A stretch of DNA of 6,004 nt from contig CAUFRO010000063.1 of the NCBI GenBank assembly GCA_959027945.1, positions 1 to 6,004 of the forward strand. Direction: 5' to 3'. Below are positions 1 through 6,002 of this stretch, one piece after another; position 1 is the stretch's first letter, and the number at the start of each line of letters is the position of its first letter. The translations under genes and the position numbers were made by a program. The notes below the pieces were generated by a model. That model did not search any database. It worked only from the letters and a program-made list of their open reading frames with translations, and had not been told where the DNA came from. This DNA comes from an uncultured Collinsella sp. (GTDB taxonomy: Bacteria; Actinomycetota; Coriobacteriia; Coriobacteriales; Coriobacteriaceae).

Positions 1-55
1 AGGTGCGGGAACGGCCTATTTGCTCAATGTGTTCGGCTGAGATCGGAAATCAACC
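1..55. repeat. Left copy of a perfect 55-bp terminal inverted repeat
   Basis: Bases 1-55 are the exact reverse complement of 5950-6004. The match ends sharply: base 56 is c while base 5949 is a, and no further similarity is seen inward. The left copy lies inside the open reading frame of the sensor kinase (codons from position 3), and the encoded residues read naturally into the substrate-binding domain that follows. This argues for genomic coding sequence rather than a synthetic tag. It contains AGATCGGAA (40-48), also the first nine bases of the common Illumina adapter, so an artefact is not excluded. The exact length of 55 is also a usual de Bruijn k-mer, as expected if both ends stop at one graph junction. 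Confidence 0.9.
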
Positions 56-2219
56 CCCCATGTTCTACATTGGTTCGAGCGACTACTATTTTGCCGTCCC
101 CAAAAGCCGCCCCGACCTGATGGACGACATCAATGCCGCCATGTCGGCAATCGCCCGCGTCAACCCACGCTATATCGACGAAGTCAAATCTAACTACTCG
201 GCCCAAAACAGCGGTTCATCATCGCTCAACGGCCCCGAACGTTCCTGGCTCAAAGCAAATGACAACACCATCACGCTCGGCTACATTACGGGCAAACTCC
301 CCTACTGCAACGAAGACGAAAACGGCGAAATGGAAGGCTCGCTCACATCGCTTGCGACGACGCTACACGATAAATTTGGCATTACGGTCAAAACCGTCGC
401 CTTTGATAGCTACAAGATGATGTCAAAGGCCCTGTCAGAGGGAAGCATAGACGTTGCGCTGCCGGCATACCGAGATTACTGGTTCGCCGAGCAATCAGGC
501 GTTGTGCAGTCGGTATCGTTGGGGACCATGTCCCTCACCGCCATCCACACCGGCAGCAACCTGAACAAAGACCTTCAGAACATCGCCTGCACCAAATCAT
601 CGTTTGTCAACAAAAATGCACTTGAAAGTCTGTTCCCCACAGCGACCGTAACCGAATACCAATCCGACGATGAAGCGTTCGACGCCCTCAGGAAGGGAAC
701 GGCACACTGCATCGTCGCTCCCAGTTCACGCGTAAAAACCATCGGTGACCGTTATGATCTCGAGGACTGCGAGACGGTCGAGCTCCCTGACACCTGTGAC
801 CTCGCGTGCTTGATGTCGCGCGGCAAGCCCGAGCTGTTGGGAATCATCAACAAGGGCATCATCAATGCCGGAGAATCGCTCTCCGCAAGCAATTTCTCCT
901 CCACGTCGTACACGGCCCAGGAATCCAACACGCTTCAATTCCTTTACCGCAACCGCACCGCCATTGCAGCTACCCTCATCGGTATGTTGTCGGTCGGCAT
1001 CGTCCTGCTCATCTGGGCGCTCGTGCGCGCTCGAACCGAGCGCAAAAAAGCCGATGCTGCCAACGCCGCTAAGACGGCATTCCTCACGCGCATGAGCCAC
1101 GACATCCGTACGCCGCTCAACGGTATCCTGGGCCTTATCGAAATTGAAGAATTGAAGGAAGGCGATATGCAAGTCGCCCGCGAGAGCCGTGCCAAGGCGC
1201 GCGTTGCCGCCAATCACCTGCTCTCGCTGATCAACGACATCCTCGAGATGGGCAAAATCGAAGACCGCAAGCTAACACTGGAGCATGCGCCTTTTAACCT
1301 CAAAGAGCTCTGTGACGATACGCTGGTGCTGTGCAAGCTCCGCGCGTCCAGTAACGGCATCACCATGCAGGACAATAGTCTGCCGTACGCCACGGGGCCA
1401 TACATGGTCGGCAGTCCCACCCATATCCGACAGATCATGATCAACCTGTTAGACAACAGCATTAAGTACAACAAGCGCGGCGGCTCCGTCACCTTTAGCT
1501 CAAAGACCAAGCCACTCGATAACGGGCGCGCGCTCTTTTGCTTTAGCGTTTCGGATACCGGCATTGGCATGACTCCCAAATTCTTAAAACATATCTATGA
1601 GCCGTTTGCCCAAGAAGGTAACGATGCGCGCAGCAAGTTCCAAGGAACCGGCATGGGCATGCCAATCGTCAAGTCGCTTATTGAACTGATGGGCGGCACC
1701 ATCGAAGTCACCAGCGAGTTCCATGTGGGCACCACGTTCTACGTGGAAATTCCGCTCGATATCGACAAGAATCCCCAGGCGCGGGCGAATACGGTTGAGA
1801 GTACGCTCGACTGCTCGCTCGCCAACATGAACGTGCTGCTCGCCGAAGACAACGAATTGAACGCCGAGATTGCCCAGGCGCTGCTAGAATCCGAGGGCGT
1901 CGTGGTCACCCGCGCCGCCAACGGCAACGAAGTCGTCGATCTGTACCTGTCACATCCCGCCGGCAGCTTCGATGCGATTCTGATGGACATTATGATGCCG
2001 GGCATGGACGGCTATGAGGCAACCCGCGCGATTCGCCTGAGTAAGAAGGCCGATGCAGCCGATATCCCCATCATCGCGCTCACCGCCAATGCCTTTGCCG
2101 AGGACGCCAAGGCGGCACACGACGCCGGCATGAACGCCCATCTGTCCAAACCGCTCGACTTTAACAAGCTCAAAAACATACTCGCCCGCATCAAGAAAAA
2201 CGGACCCGTTTCGCTATAG
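3..2219 (+). CDS. Hybrid sensor histidine kinase/response regulator with tandem substrate-binding sensor domains, 5' partial
   Basis: Membrane hybrid kinase, read from the first in-frame codon at position 3 (residue 1); the true start lies outside the window. Residues 1 to about 75 are the end of a first SBP_bac_3-type domain (DYYFAV, KSRPDL). About 88-305 form a second, starting at ITLGYITGKLPY. One membrane segment spans 320-341. The HisKA H-box MSHDIRTPLNG carries the phospho-acceptor H366. The HATPase has the N-box (N485), G1 DTGIGM (518-523) and G2 GTGMGM (548-553). The C-terminal receiver has the acidic pair E615-D616, phospho-acceptor D662 in MDIMMPGMDG, T694 and K716. There is no HPt or DNA-binding output, so phosphate must pass to a partner elsewhere or serve as internal control. 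The sensor domains probably bind amino acids or similar small solutes outside the membrane; the ligand is unknown. A full-length homologue should have roughly 200-250 more N-terminal residues, with signal peptide and the rest of the first sensor domain. Confidence 0.93.
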   Translation: MRERPICSMCSAEIGNQPPMFYIGSSDYYFAVPKSRPDLMDDINAAMSAIARVNPRYIDEVKSNYSAQNSGSSSLNGPERSWLKANDNTITLGYITGKLPYCNEDENGEMEGSLTSLATTLHDKFGITVKTVAFDSYKMMSKALSEGSIDVALPAYRDYWFAEQSGVVQSVSLGTMSLTAIHTGSNLNKDLQNIACTKSSFVNKNALESLFPTATVTEYQSDDEAFDALRKGTAHCIVAPSSRVKTIGDRYDLEDCETVELPDTCDLACLMSRGKPELLGIINKGIINAGESLSASNFSSTSYTAQESNTLQFLYRNRTAIAATLIGMLSVGIVLLIWALVRARTERKKADAANAAKTAFLTRMSHDIRTPLNGILGLIEIEELKEGDMQVARESRAKARVAANHLLSLINDILEMGKIEDRKLTLEHAPFNLKELCDDTLVLCKLRASSNGITMQDNSLPYATGPYMVGSPTHIRQIMINLLDNSIKYNKRGGSVTFSSKTKPLDNGRALFCFSVSDTGIGMTPKFLKHIYEPFAQEGNDARSKFQGTGMGMPIVKSLIELMGGTIEVTSEFHVGTTFYVEIPLDIDKNPQARANTVESTLDCSLANMNVLLAEDNELNAEIAQALLESEGVVVTRAANGNEVVDLYLSHPAGSFDAILMDIMMPGMDGYEATRAIRLSKKADAADIPIIALTANAFAEDAKAAHDAGMNAHLSKPLDFNKLKNILARIKKNGPVSL

Positions 2220-2245
2220 TTTGTGCTCAACCACCACGCACGACC

Positions 2246-2253
2246 AGAAAGGA
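2246..2253 (+). promoter_or_regulatory. Ribosome binding site fixing the start of the NimA-like gene
   Basis: AGAAAGGA lies 8 nt before the ATG at 2262. It selects this ATG over the in-frame GTG at 2223, which directly follows the kinase stop and has no such site. The 13 extra residues from 2223 would also not match the family N-terminus. Confidence 0.75.
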
Positions 2254-2261
2254 AACCAACG

Positions 2262-2741
2262 ATGTTTAGGCCCTTACGTCGAAAGAAACGCGCCATCACC
2301 GACAAGGAAGCGCGCGAACTGCTCGCTACCTGCAAGCGCGGCGTCTTTGCCGTCAACGGCGACGATGGCTACCCGTACGCCATTCCCGTCAACTACTTCT
2401 TTGACACCGAGCACGACAAGATTTATTTCCATGGCGCCAAAGCTGGCCACAAGGTCGACGCACTCAAGCGCGATGACAAGGTCTGCTTTACCGTTTACGG
2501 CAACGAGTGGTACCAGGACGGTGACTGGGCTCCCTACGTTATGAGTACCGTGGTCTTTGGCCGTTGTCGCCTGGCGAACGACACTCCCGCGTTTATCGAA
2601 GAAAAAGTCCGCCAGCTCGCCCTTAAGTACTACCCTTCCGCCGAGGAAGTCGAAGAGGAAATCGCCAAGGACATTAAGGGCGTCCAGCTCTACGAGATTA
2701 CGATTGAGCATCTCTGCGGCAAGCAGATTCAGGAAAAATAA
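2262..2741 (+). CDS. Pyridoxamine 5'-phosphate oxidase-fold flavoprotein, NimA-like
   Basis: A 159-residue protein of the split-barrel FMN-binding superfamily, closest in style to the NimA group. Seen: a basic N-terminus (RRKKRAITDKEA), then CKRGVFAVNGDDGYPYAIPV (24-43), the strand IYFHGAKAGHK (54-64) with the Gly-His-Lys of the family, DDKVCFTVYG (71-80), and a C-terminal strand VQLYEITIEHLCGK (141-154). The length is normal for the group. NimA proteins are soluble dimers; some reduce 5-nitroimidazole drugs to inactive amines, but most chromosomal relatives have no proven substrate. Resistance is therefore only a possibility, and true PNPOx activity in vitamin B6 synthesis is less likely because the protein is short. 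The gene starts 42 nt after the kinase stop with no visible promoter or terminator between them, so co-transcription is likely. Confidence 0.85.
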   Translation: MFRPLRRKKRAITDKEARELLATCKRGVFAVNGDDGYPYAIPVNYFFDTEHDKIYFHGAKAGHKVDALKRDDKVCFTVYGNEWYQDGDWAPYVMSTVVFGRCRLANDTPAFIEEKVRQLALKYYPSAEEVEEEIAKDIKGVQLYEITIEHLCGKQIQEK

Positions 2742-2746
2742 ACCTC

Positions 2747-2761
2747 CGCAGCAGGTCTGCG
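2747..2761 (-). terminator. Possible weak terminator of the reverse-strand C-S lyase gene
   Basis: The stem cgcag/ctgcg (5 bp, 5-nt loop) is followed on the reverse strand by a T-rich run (tttattttt) reaching into the end of the NimA-like gene. It would stop transcripts arriving from the convergent lyase gene. The stem is short and several bases separate it from the T run, so support is limited. Confidence 0.25.
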
Positions 2762-2788
2762 CCCAATGGTTACAGATGCCTTACCACA

Positions 2789-2822
2789 CGGGGCCTTCCA
2801 GCCGACTTGGCAGAAGACCCCG
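2789..2822. terminator. Hairpin in the convergent gap, possible bidirectional terminator
   Basis: The arms cggggcctt (2789-2797) and aagaccccg (2814-2822) pair over 8 of 9 positions with one C/A mismatch. An inner cca/tgg pairing extends the stem. It lies between two convergent genes, where a shared terminator is expected, but neither side has a T tract, so it could be a factor-dependent stop or only a structured spacer. Confidence 0.35.
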
Positions 2823-2836
2823 CATGCAGTGCTCAC

Positions 2837-4051
2837 TTACCGTGCATTAAAAACGTAGCGGTCCAGGCGCTCACACGCCTCCTTTACCCGCGAAAGCGGC
2901 AGCGCCAGATTCACGCGAATGTGGCAGGGCCCGTGGAACGGACGGCCGTCCTGATACCCCACGCCCACGCGAGCCCCCTCGTCGAGCAGCCACTGAATAT
3001 CGCGGCCATGCTCGAGGCACCACTCGGTGCAGTCCAGGAACACCATATAGGTGCCCTGCGGACGCGAATAGGACACGCCCGCAAAATGCTCGTCAACGTA
3101 ATCGCAGAAGTAGTCAACGTTGGCATCGATGACCTCATTGAGCTCATCGAGCCACTCGTAGCCCTGCGGCTGGTAGGCACCGATAAGCGCATGCATGGAG
3201 AGGACGTTCATCTCGTTGTAGTGGGTCTTGTTGGACACGGCGCACACGCGGTCGCGCAGCGTCTCGTTATAGATGATGTGGTAGCTGCCGACCAGGCCCG
3301 CCAGGTTGAACGTCTTGCTGGGTGCGTAGAGGGCAACCGTGCGCATGCGGGCATCCTCGCTCACCGAATGCGTCGGGATATGCTTGTGACCCGGTAGGAT
3401 GATGTCGGACCAGATCTCGTCCGAGATCACCACGCAATCGTGCTGGCGATAGATGTCCATGGCGCGCTCGATCTCGTCGCGCTCCCATACGCGGCCGCAG
3501 GGATTGTGCGGCGAGCAGAACACCGCGGCATGGATGTGGTTTTGGGCGAGCTTGCGCTCCATGTCCTCAAAGTCCATACGCCACACGCCCTGGTCGTCGA
3601 GCTTAAGCGGGCTGTGAACAATACGATAGCCCGCGGCTTCTATAGACTTGGTAAAACCAATGTAGGTGGGGCTATGGACCAGTACCGCATCGCCCGGCTG
3701 GACATACGCGCGTAGCGTCGACACGACACCGCCCAGCACGCCGTTTTCGTAGCCGATATGTTCAGGGCGCAGACCCTCAACGCCATTGCGGCGACTCTGC
3801 CATTCGATGATGCGGTCGAAGTACTCGGAGCGCGGATTGAAATAGCCAAACATGGGGTGCTGGGCGCGCTGAATGATGTACTCCTGGACCGTGGGCACCG
3901 TGGCAAAATTCATGTCGGCCACCCACATGGGAATGCGGTCGAAGCCCCCGTCGGGTGCGTTCGGAGCCATACCGGGGATCTCGCCCCAAGAGTCAACGGC
4001 GATGGAGTCCATGCCGTGGCGGTCGATAAGCGAGCTAAAGTCGTATTTCAT
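2837..4051 (-). CDS. MalY/PatB family PLP-dependent C-S beta-lyase (aminotransferase class I/II fold)
   Basis: A 404-residue fold-type I PLP enzyme of normal length for the MalY/PatB group. Members of this group cleave the C-S bond of cystathionine or cysteine conjugates, giving a thiol, pyruvate and ammonia (cystathionine beta-lyase, sometimes H2S-forming cysteine lyase). Seen: PMWVADMNFA (41-50), the N-terminal signature of the group; SPTYIGF with Y130; SPHNPCGR with N183 (180-187); SDEIWSDI with D211, which contacts the pyridine nitrogen; APSKTFNLAGL with the PLP lysine K246; and HIRVNLAL with the carboxylate-binding R379. The ATG at 4051 is preceded by GGGAG at 4058-4062, 6 nt away. Family knowledge supports methionine/sulfur metabolism; the exact substrate cannot be read from sequence, and an aminotransferase side activity is possible. 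The maltose-regulating role of E. coli MalY should not be assumed. It lies 112 nt downstream of trmO on the same strand. No clear separate promoter was found, so read-through from trmO is possible. Confidence 0.9.
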   Translation of the reverse strand: MKYDFSSLIDRHGMDSIAVDSWGEIPGMAPNAPDGGFDRIPMWVADMNFATVPTVQEYIIQRAQHPMFGYFNPRSEYFDRIIEWQSRRNGVEGLRPEHIGYENGVLGGVVSTLRAYVQPGDAVLVHSPTYIGFTKSIEAAGYRIVHSPLKLDDQGVWRMDFEDMERKLAQNHIHAAVFCSPHNPCGRVWERDEIERAMDIYRQHDCVVISDEIWSDIILPGHKHIPTHSVSEDARMRTVALYAPSKTFNLAGLVGSYHIIYNETLRDRVCAVSNKTHYNEMNVLSMHALIGAYQPQGYEWLDELNEVIDANVDYFCDYVDEHFAGVSYSRPQGTYMVFLDCTEWCLEHGRDIQWLLDEGARVGVGYQDGRPFHGPCHIRVNLALPLSRVKEACERLDRYVFNAR

Positions 4052-4163
4052 GCTGAGCTCCCGTGCAAAGCGGATTGTTTTGGTAGGCGTTATTGTCCAC
4101 CAGCGCGGGCGGTTTTGGCATGGGGTTTGGCGTTGTTTTTGACGGATACGGACGGATGGCCGG
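4052..4163 (-). other. Intergenic gap between trmO and the C-S lyase gene
   Basis: This 112-nt same-strand spacer holds the GGGAG ribosome site of the lyase gene at 4058-4062. Just past the trmO stop there is a short direct repeat of gacggat (+ strand, starting at 4141 and 4151). No convincing terminator or -35/-10 pair was seen, so the two genes may share a transcript. Confidence 0.4.
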
Positions 4164-4901
4164 TTAGTCTTGCGCGTCGTTGATGGCGGTTATCGTCAAC
4201 CTGGTTCCGTCGACCGTAAACGATATGTCGAGCCCAGCGTAAGCCAAATGGTAAATGCGGTTTGGCTCGTGTTTGCTGCCCGCGCGGCGCGGATCCTGGC
4301 GAAGGACCTCGACCAAGCCGGGGAGCTTTGCGGGCGGGACCATATCCTGCAGCGCCTGCGGAAACTCGACGTCGAGCTCTTGCCACGGCGCGTCCTCAAT
4401 CCAGCCGCCCGTCGCATCCGGGTGACAGTCGGCAAACGGAATGTAGGGCTTAATGTCGTAGATGGGCGTGCCGTCGCGCAGGTCGGCCCCCAGCACATGG
4501 ATGATGGGGCCGTCGTCGGTGAGCTCGACACGGCTGAGCTTGACGCAGGTGAGCCCGATGGGATTAGGGCGAAACGGACTGCGTGTGGCAAACACGCCCA
4601 CGCGTTCGGCCCCACCCAGACGCGGCGGGCGCACGGTTTTCGACCACTTGGCATTAGCGCCGGACCTGTCCTGCGACTTGGCATCGGCAGCTATGTCCTT
4701 AGCCGTGCCGCCGGGCGTTCCGTTTTCAAAACGCCACAGCAGCCATAAGTGAGAGAAGGAATCCAGGCCCTCAACCGCTGCATTGGAGGCAAATTCCGGC
4801 TCAAAGACGATGCGTCCCTGCAGATGGGGCGCCAAAAAGCTGTTGCGTGGGATGCCGAACTTCTGCGGCAGGTCGGTATGTATGTGTGCAATAGGTTCCA
4901 T
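4164..4901 (-). CDS. trmO: tRNA (N6-threonylcarbamoyladenosine(37)-N6)-methyltransferase TrmO
   Basis: This 245-residue enzyme belongs to the TsaA/TrmO family. It uses S-adenosylmethionine to methylate t6A at position 37 of a threonine tRNA, next to the anticodon, giving m6t6A and fine-tuning decoding. Seen: PIAHIHTDLPQKFGIPRNS (3-21), the family N-terminus; GLDSFSHLWLLW (45-56); RPPRLGG (91-97); FATRSPFRPNPIGL (104-117); and DGTPIYDIKPYIPFAD (143-158). A C-terminal domain follows, recognisable from LRQDPRR (200-206) and LDISFTVDGTRLTI (224-237). The length is close to E. coli TrmO (about 235). The frame is open upstream to an ATG at 4994, but those extra 31 residues do not match the family. 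The ATG at 4901 is chosen because the conserved N-terminus begins there and a -10 box lies 7 nt upstream; a second ATG at 4910 is the alternative. No Shine-Dalgarno sequence precedes either. Confidence 0.93.
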   Translation of the reverse strand: MEPIAHIHTDLPQKFGIPRNSFLAPHLQGRIVFEPEFASNAAVEGLDSFSHLWLLWRFENGTPGGTAKDIAADAKSQDRSGANAKWSKTVRPPRLGGAERVGVFATRSPFRPNPIGLTCVKLSRVELTDDGPIIHVLGADLRDGTPIYDIKPYIPFADCHPDATGGWIEDAPWQELDVEFPQALQDMVPPAKLPGLVEVLRQDPRRAGSKHEPNRIYHLAYAGLDISFTVDGTRLTITAINDAQD

Positions 4902-4908
4902 GCCGGTC

Positions 4909-4914
4909 ATTGTA
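4909..4914 (-). promoter_or_regulatory. -10 box of a probable leaderless trmO promoter
   Basis: On the reverse strand TACAAT (5 of 6 to TATAAT) ends 7 nt before the ATG at 4901, so transcription would start at or next to the start codon. No good -35 box was seen at a 17-bp distance and no ribosome site precedes the ATG. A -10 box at this distance with no Shine-Dalgarno is the usual mark of leaderless genes, which are common in Actinobacteria. The alternative ATG at 4910 overlaps the box and would be excluded by this promoter. Confidence 0.5.
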
Positions 4915-4967
4915 CGGCATGGGGGCGTGGGGTGTTGCGCGCAATTCTTTATCGCGGTCCCCGTCGT

Positions 4968-4982
4968 GCAACCAACAGTTGC
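4968..4982. promoter_or_regulatory. Palindrome abutting the -35 box, candidate operator
   Basis: gcaac (4968-4972) and gttgc (4978-4982) form a perfect 5+5 inverted repeat with a 5-nt centre, ending directly against the proposed -35 box at 4983. Position and symmetry suit a dimeric HTH repressor, most simply the XRE protein acting on its own promoter. The site is short and could be chance. Confidence 0.3.
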
Positions 4983-5011
4983 TTGGAAGGGCACCAGCCA
5001 CCGCGTATGCT
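4983..5011 (+). promoter_or_regulatory. Sigma-70-type promoter of the XRE-TipAS gene
   Basis: TTGGAA (4983-4988) and TATGCT (5006-5011) are separated by exactly 17 bp; each matches 4 of 6 consensus bases, including the key TTG and the TA...T. The transcript would start near 5018 and leave a short leader containing the ribosome site AGAAAGGAG (5028-5036). Confidence 0.5.
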
Positions 5012-5041
5012 TAAGCCATCAACCAGCAGAAAGGAGCCGTT

Positions 5042-5869
5042 ATGGCCTTCGCAGAAAAGCTCGTTGCTGTCCGTCGCGCCCACCACCTCACCCAAGAGCA
5101 ACTCGCCGCCAAGCTCTTCGTCACACGCCAAGCCGTCAGCCGTTGGGAACGCGGCGAAGTCACCCCTGGCATCGACATGATGAAGCTCATCGCCGCCGTG
5201 ACCGGCGAGCCACTGTCTCACCTGCTCGAAATGCCCGAGCACTATTGTCAGAGCTGCGGCATGATACTCACGCCCAACGACTGCGGCACCGACGCCACGG
5301 GCGCCACGACCGACCATTACTGCAAGTGGTGCTACGACCACGGCAAGTACACCTACGAGACCACGATGGAGGCCATGATTGAGGATTGCGCCCCGCGCCT
5401 GGCACAAAACACCGGCATGTCGCTCGACGAAGCCGTCTCGCTCATGGGCGCCGTGCTGCCGCAACTGGAGCGCTGGCGTACCGTGCAGGAAAACGAGGAG
5501 CGCTACGGCGCCGAGGCGCGGGCGCGCTATGGTGACGAGGCCGTTGATGCAGCAAACGAGGCACTGCTGGACATGGGCCCCGAGACATGGAACGACATGA
5601 AGGAACTTGAACGCGCTATTCTGGGCCAGCTCTCGATCGCCATGGGCGACGACGATCCAAAGAGTAACGAAGCCCGCAAGCTTGTCGCAATGCACCGTCG
5701 ATGGATTGGCCTTAACTGGGGACACGAGCCCCAAGACGAAGCATACCTGGGCCTCGCCCACGGCTATCTGGCCGATCAACGCTTTGTTGACTACTACGAC
5801 AAGCCCTGCGGCACCGGAGCCACGGCGTTTCTGGTCCATGCCATCGCGTCATCAATGGATCGCGCATAG
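5042..5869 (+). CDS. XRE-type HTH regulator with putative zinc ribbon and TipAS-like C-terminal domain
   Basis: A 275-residue protein of three parts. Residues 3-62 are a Cro/C1-type (XRE) helix-turn-helix (LTQEQLAAKLFVTRQAVSRW). Residues 68-118 match the 'putative zinc ribbon' family: YCQSCGMIL (C69, C72) and YCKWCYDHGKYTYE (C94, C97), with the typical TTMEAMIEDC tail. From about 150 the protein resembles the TipAS drug-recognition domain: ENEERYG, a helical stretch with IAMGDDDPKSNEARKLVAMH, LAHGYLADQRFVDYYD, then GTGATAFLVHAIAS. In TipA, Mta and similar regulators that domain sits behind a MerR-type HTH and binds thiopeptides or other hydrophobic drugs; here it follows an XRE HTH instead. 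Likely role: ligand-responsive transcription factor, ligand unknown. The only cysteine in the C-terminal part is C256; whether it equals the thiopeptide-linking Cys of TipAL needs alignment. The start is secured by AGAAAGGAG 5 nt before the ATG. Divergent from trmO, with a gene starting 51 nt downstream on the same strand as a possible target. Confidence 0.87.
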   Translation: MAFAEKLVAVRRAHHLTQEQLAAKLFVTRQAVSRWERGEVTPGIDMMKLIAAVTGEPLSHLLEMPEHYCQSCGMILTPNDCGTDATGATTDHYCKWCYDHGKYTYETTMEAMIEDCAPRLAQNTGMSLDEAVSLMGAVLPQLERWRTVQENEERYGAEARARYGDEAVDAANEALLDMGPETWNDMKELERAILGQLSIAMGDDDPKSNEARKLVAMHRRWIGLNWGHEPQDEAYLGLAHGYLADQRFVDYYDKPCGTGATAFLVHAIASSMDRA

Positions 5870-5889
5870 ACTGCGGCGGCTTTGGGTAT

Positions 5890-5910
5890 CTCAACCGAAA
5901 CCTCAACCGA
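5890..5910. repeat. 9-bp direct repeat before the next gene
   Basis: ctcaaccga occurs at 5890-5898 and 5902-5910, twelve bases apart, in the short gap after the XRE-TipAS gene and right before the ribosome site of the next gene. One near-helical-turn spacing could suit tandem regulator binding, but it may be chance. Confidence 0.3.
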
Positions 5911-5920
5911 TTGGAGACCT

Positions 5921-5949
5921 ATGGCTACTGATCACAAGCTCGAGCTGTA
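5921..5949 (+). CDS. Start of a further gene, cut at the right edge (unidentified)
   Basis: An ATG at 5921 is preceded by GGAG (5913-5916) at a good distance and opens with residues MATDHKLEL. As written, the frame ends in TAG at 5948-5950, but the last base of that stop belongs to the terminal inverted repeat. If the repeat marks an assembly junction or rearrangement, the gene originally continued. It would be co-directional with the XRE-TipAS gene and could be regulated by it. Nine residues are too few to identify a product, and a chance start is possible. Confidence 0.4.
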
Positions 5950-6002
5950 GGTTGATTTCCGATCTCAGCCGAACACATTGAGCAAATAGGCCGTTCCCGC
6001 AC
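5925..6002 (-). pseudogene. Second, inverted kinase fragment at the right edge
   Basis: Read on the reverse strand from 6002, the right repeat copy encodes the same residues as the left end of the kinase (RERPICSMCSAEIGNQP). Beyond the repeat the frame changes to TARACDQ and stops at 5925-5927. If the junction is genuine, this is the broken end of a kinase copy facing left, overlapping the start of the gene at 5921. If it is an assembly or library chimera, it is not a gene at all. Confidence 0.25.

Noticed and set aside
18..35. CxxC (CSMC) near the kinase N-terminus as a metal site
   Set aside because: Only one Cys pair is present, it sits inside the terminal repeat, and it belongs to the end of a substrate-binding domain where no metal site is expected.
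2223..2261. GTG at 2223 as start of the NimA-like gene
   Set aside because: It has no ribosome site and would translate through the strong site AGAAAGGA that serves the ATG at 2262.
2807..3397. Forward open frame of 196 codons opposite the end of the C-S lyase gene
   Set aside because: It is antisense to conserved PLP-enzyme sequence and has no family features of its own.
4170..4748. Forward open frame of 192 codons opposite trmO
   Set aside because: The reverse strand carries every TrmO motif in the same stretch; the forward translation is arginine/valine-rich shadow sequence with no ribosome site.
4902..4994. Extended TrmO with 31 more N-terminal residues from the ATG at 4994
   Set aside because: The extra residues do not match the family, there is no ribosome site at 4994, and the -10 box at 4909-4914 would lie inside the coding sequence.
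4949..5839. Long reverse-strand open frame of 296 codons opposite the XRE-TipAS gene
   Set aside because: It lies antisense to a gene with clear domains and an ideal ribosome site. Long antisense frames are expected in GC-rich DNA, and its translation shows no recognisable domain.
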